Source: Capitulum mitella (taxonomy: Eukaryota > Arthropoda > Thecostraca > Pollicipedomorpha > Pollicipedidae). Taken from it: a stretch of 64,000 nucleotides of DNA. This document shows, piece after piece, positions 58,901-64,000 of the stretch; the stretch's first letter is position 1, and each line of letters begins with the position of its first letter. Location of the stretch: the NCBI GenBank assembly GCA_030062745.1, contig CP099843.1:20489583-20553582 (forward strand). Direction: 5' to 3'. The position numbers and the translations under genes were made by a program. Under the pieces are notes generated by a model. It was given only the letters and a program-made list of their open reading frames with translations. It ran no database searches and had not been told where the DNA came from.

Positions 58901-61900
58901 GGGCTCAAAGACTGTTGTCCACTCGTATGTGTCTATTTACGTATTTCAGTCCCATGGTATTTGAGGTAACCCTAACGACGTCGCTGCCCACTGCCAGCGC
59001 CATCTGTTTGTGTGAATCTCCATGCTCTCCAACTGCGCTGGGAAATTCACATCTTTACTGTGTGAAACTTTGAAATAAGTCAAGTGTTTCGTCTAGCGGT
59101 TTGGTTACCTCTGTTGAGGGCTGTGAAGTTGAATGGGTTCGCGTGCTCGGCGCATTTTAGATCTGGATCGTTGTGGACAAACTAATTTGCTCATCCGCTG
59201 GGACCTGTCCAAAAACCTTCCAATATAAACTCCACATAAACCTGCCAAGACTAGACTAGAATGCCCCACCTGCCTTCGTCTGTCAGGACATTGAGCGGCT
59301 GCTGTTCGTCACGATGGTGTTCAACTTCAACGCGGGCGCGGCCTTCTTCCGGGACGTGGTGGCCGAGCTGCGCTCCGACCGGCGCGCCGAGGAGAAGCGA
59401 GCTTACCCCAAGTGCCTGATGTCCTGCCTGATGTACCTGGCCTACCACGGCGTCTACCCGCGCGACCTGGTGAACGCCGTGCTCTCGCCGGCGTTTGTCG
59501 CCAGCATTGATGGTGAGTGAGTCGTTGGCGGGGAGATGGCGCTGCCGGCGCCACGGTGGCGGCAGCAACCGTCCGGTCGGTGGTGGACGGCTCCGCCCTG
59601 GTAGAGTGCCGCGGTGCCCACGCTGGCGCGGACTGACACTGTCAGACGTGAAATGCCAGTGCTGTTGGTTCGAGGCTTTCCTCGCCGGGCAGAAAATGAG
59701 TGTTTCTAAGCTGCGTTGTTCATTTCTGAACATTTCCTCGTTTTCTTCTTTACACGATCATTCAAGAGGCCTACTAGTATCTTTGATGTTATCTGAGGCC
59801 GTTACGAATGCTGGTATGCGCAATTTACGAAGCAGACGTCGGGTTGGTCGTGGACTAGCTGACAAATGATGTGTGCATGCCCAGACGACCAGATTCACAG
59901 ATCTTTTGTCGGCCATCCGACAGGAATCACGGATCCCCTCTCGGCCCTGCAACAGAGATCGCAGATCCCTGTCCGCATTGCACGAGGGATCAGTAGTCGT
60001 GCGTTACGAATCACGAGGCCCAGTGCAAGAAGTTCATCATTGATTGTAACAGTTCATATAAAGCACAGAAGGCAGGAGGATATCCAGATGGATGCGGCTT
60101 ATGAAGCCATACGGAGGCCTTCTTCTTCCCATTTACTTGCGGTCCTAGTCGTTGGGCTGAAAACGAGCACGTCCACATGATCATGGCTGATCTCTGTGGT
60201 CCTGGCGATTTGTTCAGCCTCGCCGCGATGCCGACATGGATGGAGATTTATGAACATTACTGGAGGTTGAACTTTGATCTCAGACCGACTCTTTCCAGTC
60301 ATTATCAGAACCCGCATGTTACAATATCTGAACTGTGTATGTCGGAACCCTCCCTTCCCCTCTCCCCCTAGCATCTCGAACCATGGGTGTAGATAAAATA
60401 AAAAAAACAGCTTAGCCAGCTGGTCTTTAAGGTTAAGTCTTAGCATGTGTCGGCAATTGCCTCGTGACAAAAACTGCGTGCCTTCACGGCAAATCACCCA
60501 GTCTTAAAAGCAGAAAGTCTTTCTTGCTCCGTCTTGCTCACTCGTACGCCTATTGCTTTGCAAAGCCGATCAGGATATGCCCCCGCTGAAATCCCAGCAC
60601 TGTGTCTAACTAGGGCATTGGCTGTTGCGGGACTTCGTGTTTGTGGTAATTGGTCTTTTGCTATTTGCAGTGACTCTGGCTCTTGTTATCATCGTGGAGC
60701 CCATATACGAGCCCATTTATTTACAAAATATTGTTAATGATGTGGATTGTCGTTGTCGGTATAACTGTTTGTATTGTGGTCACAACTTCCTGGACATAGC
60801 TTAACTGATTTCCCGCGTCGCATTTTCTAAAAGCAACTTGGCAACCCTGAAACGCGTTTTTGAGCAACTGAAGCTTTTTAACTCTGTGCACACCTGATGG
60901 TCCCAACTGATTATTGGGCAGCGGGACAGTTTTTCACCCTGTGCAGCAAGTGACAGGATGTTGCCGTTGGTGAGTAATGTAAAGTAATGGGTCGAGCGCC
61001 GTGTTTTGGCCTCTCCGAGCGATAACCGAGCCGGGTGTGCTCATTCTGGCGCCACTGCCGGCAGGCGCCGTGCTGTCGTCGTACGGCGGCCTGGGCCGCG
61101 AGCTGACCACGCTGAGCTGCACGCTGGAGCTGGAGCTGCCCGGCTTCACGTCGCAGCTGCCGCGGGACTATCAGCAGGCCAATCTGCAGGTGGGCGGGCG
61201 CCGCCAGCGGTCGGAGACGGTCCGGCGGCGGCCGCCCGGTCTGTGTCTCGACTGGACACGGCGCCGGCCTGCGTAGGACGGAGTGGCGCGGTGGAGAGTA
61301 GATGGCTGCATGGTGCTATCCGTGAGTGAATGTGCGAAATGGTGTTTTTAACGAAGAAAATCTCAGGACCTGTTGCAGTTGTGACAGCCACATTTTGTGC
61401 CGATCTCCGTTGACAAGGTATGGCAATTCTGGAACGTCTGGATTTGTATGGCACCATAATAGCGTTAATCGTGTGAACTCGGAAAACTGCTTAACATCCT
61501 TCGTGGTGGGTTTTGATTCATCCGTAGTAGGTAAAATCCCCGTGGTGGAAATTTCTGAATATCACGTGTGGTTGCGTGTGACTCGGAGCAAGCCTCTGAT
61601 AGACTGTGCGCACTGTTGCAGAAGTACATGGCTCGCGTGCCAAAACCGGGTATTGCCAGACCGACGTTTGCGGAGACAACTCTGCTGGCCGTGCAGTCGA
61701 CGCTGGCGTCTCTTCTGGGCGGAGAGGACCGCGTGGCCGTCATGCACGTGCTGCCACATTTTGTCACCCCAGGTGCGGGACGTATATGTGCTGTTGTGCT
61801 GAAATGGCCAGTTCTTTGTTACTCCTAGTACGGGACCTTTGTGTGCCATCCTCTCGGCATTTTCATCAGCGTGGCAGCCCAGGTGTGATATGATTCATTC

Positions 61901-63332
61901 GCCATTGCTGAATGGCAGCTGGTCTTACAGGAACTCATCTCACTGGTCGGCGACTTTTCAACATCGAATTTCCATTTCATGCATTTCCTTCCGTGACAAT
62001 TTTGTCATTGTTTCCGTAATGTCGTAACGTCGTGTCATGGCGATGTCGCGGACCTTATCAGTTGACAGCGCAGTGTCAAAGCACCTATTCAGCAGTCATT
62101 GGCAGCTGGCATTTTCCGCCTACCTACCCGGAATTTTACACTCTGTGCGAATAGTCCGGATGAAAACGAACCGCAATCATGCAGTGCAGTGAAGGACGCA
62201 GCCCCGTCCTTCTGTGTAGTCCGCAATGTCGCGTAACCCCGTCCTTTTGGGTAGTCCGCGACGTCGCGTTCCGAGTTGCCTGCCGCGTCCGGGCATTCTT
62301 ATGTTCAGACAGTATAGTCGTACCGCATGCTGATGCGTCTCATTTAGAATCCAGCAATTTGGTAATGTCTACTGGTCTGCGACGCTGTCGTCTAGTTTAG
62401 GTGTCCCGTCCTGCGCCTGACAGCTGTTTATGTGCAGAAGTCCGTCGTCGGCAACTCATTAGTGCGGCGGTACACTAATTGCAGTTGTTGTGGCCCCAGA
62501 GAGTCAGGGCTTAGGAGCCGTCGCGTAATTTATTTGTTTTATGCTAACACTGGCCTCCCACCGGGCGGCTGTTACTAGTCATCGCCGGAAAATCGATGTA
62601 AACACACTCCCGCAGTATGACATACGCACCTCACAATGGCAGTGGCAACACAGAAAAACGGAAACGGTGCAAAGTGACCTTTTGTCAAGAGTCGGGGGAC
62701 AGCCAAGTTCCGCACTATTATTAGAACGAAGCTATCTGGTGGAAAGGAGATCGTGGGCGCCGGCAGAGCGTTCAGGAATTAGATGTCCGCTAAAGAAAGC
62801 AACGGTTCCACACCTCGGTGCAAATCTCGAGGAAATGCTTGTTTCGTGAAAGATTAGTATAAACAGCTCGCCCAGCGAGACAGTATGTCAGAAATATAAA
62901 ACATGTGAGTAGTATGAGCAGTTCAAAACTGATAGATCCAAAGCTACCGTTCACCCATGCCACTACCGCGGGTCCAGTTCGCGACAATGCTTTCTCCTGA
63001 CAGATATTACCCTGGTCGCGAAGTTCAGTATTTTGTGGATTGTACTGCTTTTTTGAAGCATTGCCTGAATCCAGGAATAAAATCTCGGGCCGCAGTAGAA
63101 CATGAGGATTTACCAGCAATCTGTCATGGGACTTGACCGGGAGGCCAAGTGCACAAGGCCGGCCAGCAGGCCGCTTTGGCGGCGAAATGTTTTCGGGACG
63201 TTTGATTGCCTGGCGGCAGAATGCAAGATGACGCTGATTGCTTTCCTTTTCAGACCTGTCTGAGAACTCCGTCGTGGAGTTTAAGATAACAAATTGGGGC
63301 GAAGCGATGGGTTCGAACGGCTTTCGAAAAAT
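55942..63332 (+). CDS. FASTKD-family mitochondrial RNA-processing protein, most like FASTKD5 (3' end outside window)
   Basis: Exons: 55942-56798 (ATG 55986, context CACCATGG), 57670-57894, 58467-58634, 59287-59512, 61065-61189, 61622-61772, and probably 63254-63332 (continues HFVTP with DLSENSVVEFK). Phases agree throughout; about 595 residues are visible and the C-terminus, including any RAP domain, is beyond the edge. The N-terminus is Pro/Ala-rich and plausibly mitochondrial. FAST-type helical repeats are visible: SIDELGIICMSFFKTRTPL (about 285-303), LLFVTMVFNFNAGAAFF, CLMSCLMYLAYHGVYPRDLV, and the FAST_2-like LSSYGGLGRELTTLSCTLELELPG. FASTKD proteins act in mitochondrial RNA granules in mRNA maturation and stability. 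Assignment to FASTKD5 rests on the S-x-x-E-x-G-x-x-C-x-x-F-F-K-T pattern as I remember it and is tentative. Coding exons are extremely GC-rich. A 5' UTR exon probably sits near 51.9 kb. Confidence 0.78.
56799..57055 (+). repeat. 44 bp minisatellite repeating the FASTKD-gene first donor site
   Basis: Six diverged units of about 44 bp start exactly at the intron. Each begins with a copy of the exon-intron junction (TCAG|GTGAGAG): donor-like sites at 56799, 56843 (GTAAGA), 56931, 56973 and 57017, plus GCGAGG at 56887. The core is CTGCACAGACTGCAGGTCTG. The unit is not a multiple of three and the first extension meets a stop, so distal donors would truncate the protein. Confidence 0.88.
57885..58137 (+). 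repeat. 30 bp minisatellite repeating the donor of the second FASTKD coding exon
   Basis: About eight units of 30 bp with core GGGTCCCAGGGGCTGCTGGA begin at the exon end (57894). Junction-like TGGCAG|GT sites recur at 57895 (GTGGGT), 57985 (GTAGGT), 58075 (GTGGGT) and about 58135 (GTGTGT). The frame stays open to 58101, so use of 57985 would add 30 residues without a frameshift. Confidence 0.9.
58636..59286. other. FASTKD-gene intron with no further content seen
   Basis: Intron between exons 58467-58634 and 59287-59512. It contains a faint ACCAGGTTTACGGTGACTGC-type duplication near 58700-58760 and otherwise nothing notable. Confidence 0.5.
59513..61064. other. FASTKD-gene intron with no further content seen
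   Basis: A 1.55 kb intron. Short open frames on both strands lack domain-like content. Confidence 0.5.
61773..63253. other. FASTKD-gene intron with no further content seen
   Basis: A 1.5 kb intron by inference. A roughly 40 bp duplication (CCCCGTCCTT..GTAGTCCGC) lies at about 62200-62275. No exon recognised. Confidence 0.45.
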
Positions 63333-64000
63333 GTGAGCGGAGTCTTCTGTGCATTCGGCTTAAAAAGGTTTGAACATGCGCATGCACAAAACCATGCGCA
63401 TGCGCAAATATCGTTAGAGTGGCGCATCTGCTTCATTTCAGTGACGAGTTCTTGCAGGTCAGATTTGTATTGCACGGCACAGCTTGGGTGTGAGACCTGA
63501 GCTGAATCTTAAGAAAGTTGTCCTAAAAAAAAATGACGGGATCGTTCTCGTACGTACGGTATAGAAATGGGCCAAAAGAAATGCTTGAAACACATCCATG
63601 CTGTCATGAAAGCTTTCCCGCCGCTCGTATCATTAGATGTCATTAGCTCGTATCATTAGACGCGATGCTATGGGCGTGTTGTGACGTTGACATTGTGGAA
63701 GTAAGAGTGTAGTCGACGTATGTCGACAATATAAAGTTGCCATTTAGTATTGTCGAGTGACGAATGACAAGTTAGAGAGCAGCGATGATTTGACTTCGAA
63801 GCGTTTCCTTAATCTGGACGTTTCGGAGTGGGTTGGAGTCTTGAGAAAACCAATGTGGGATGTTTTCGAACGTTTCGAGCTGGTACTAGTGAAGTAAGCC
63901 AGAAATTGCAAGGTTCGTACGATAGCAATATGTGGATTGACATTGACATCCACATTGACATGTGGAGACTTGCTTCGGTTGAATGCTTCCATGAACCTGA
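63333..64000. other. Right edge, probable intron of the FASTKD gene
   Basis: An acceptor-like CTTCATTTCAG at about 63440 with a short open stretch (DEFLQVRFVLHGTAW) ending near a GTGTGA donor could be a further exon in compatible phase, but it is too short to support. Beyond that no exon is seen. Confidence 0.3.
63395..63406. promoter_or_regulatory. Palindromic TGCGCATGCGCA, NRF1-type motif
   Basis: A perfect 12 bp palindrome matching the consensus of animal NRF1, a regulator of nuclear genes for mitochondria, with a second partial copy (ATGCGCATGC) at 63377-63386. The site lies just after a predicted FASTKD exon, so a promoter role is uncertain. Confidence 0.35.

Overview
This is a stretch of an animal nuclear genome, not a prokaryotic or viral sequence. 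Genes are split by GT-AG introns, coding exons are much more GC-rich than the DNA between them, and there are AATAAA polyadenylation signals, microsatellites, minisatellites and a family of non-autonomous DNA transposons. Protein content fits an invertebrate. I favour an arthropod, possibly a crustacean, but that is only an impression.

Layout, left to right. (1) 1-5.3 kb: the first coding exon of a TMEM45/DUF716-like membrane protein on the minus strand, whose remainder lies off the left edge. (2) 5.3-14.6 kb: gene-poor DNA with copies of a 1.2 kb TTAA-flanked, piggyBac-like element. (3) 14.7-17.6 kb: a complete three-exon plus-strand gene for a 387-residue coiled-coil protein with two C-terminal hydrophobic segments, family not recognised. 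(4) 17.7-26.9 kb: more element copies, including a head-to-head pair, and long degenerate GGGCCC-rich arrays. (5) 27-41.25 kb: WDR70, plus strand, 12 coding exons, 655 residues after allowing for one single-base frameshift. (6) 42.8-51.2 kb: NDUFA9, a mitochondrial complex I subunit, minus strand, 7 exons, 398 residues. (7) 51.2-52.0 kb: probable bidirectional promoter. (8) 56.0-63.3 kb and beyond: a FASTKD-family mitochondrial RNA-processing gene, plus strand, 3' end off the right edge.

Themes. NDUFA9 and the FASTKD gene are head-to-head and both products act in mitochondria, so a shared promoter is plausible. Tandem repeats with 30-48 bp units sit at or beside several exon-intron junctions. 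In WDR70 and the FASTKD gene the unit carries a copy of the splice site itself, creating evenly spaced, partly in-frame alternative acceptors or donors. About 200-260 bp downstream of three predicted 5' exons begin kilobase tracts almost or wholly free of CpG. One such tract is one arm of a ~3 kb inverted repeat whose other arm kept its CpGs. The transposon family carries nuclear-receptor-type AGGTCA arrangements. All gene and exon calls come from reading translations and splice motifs by eye.
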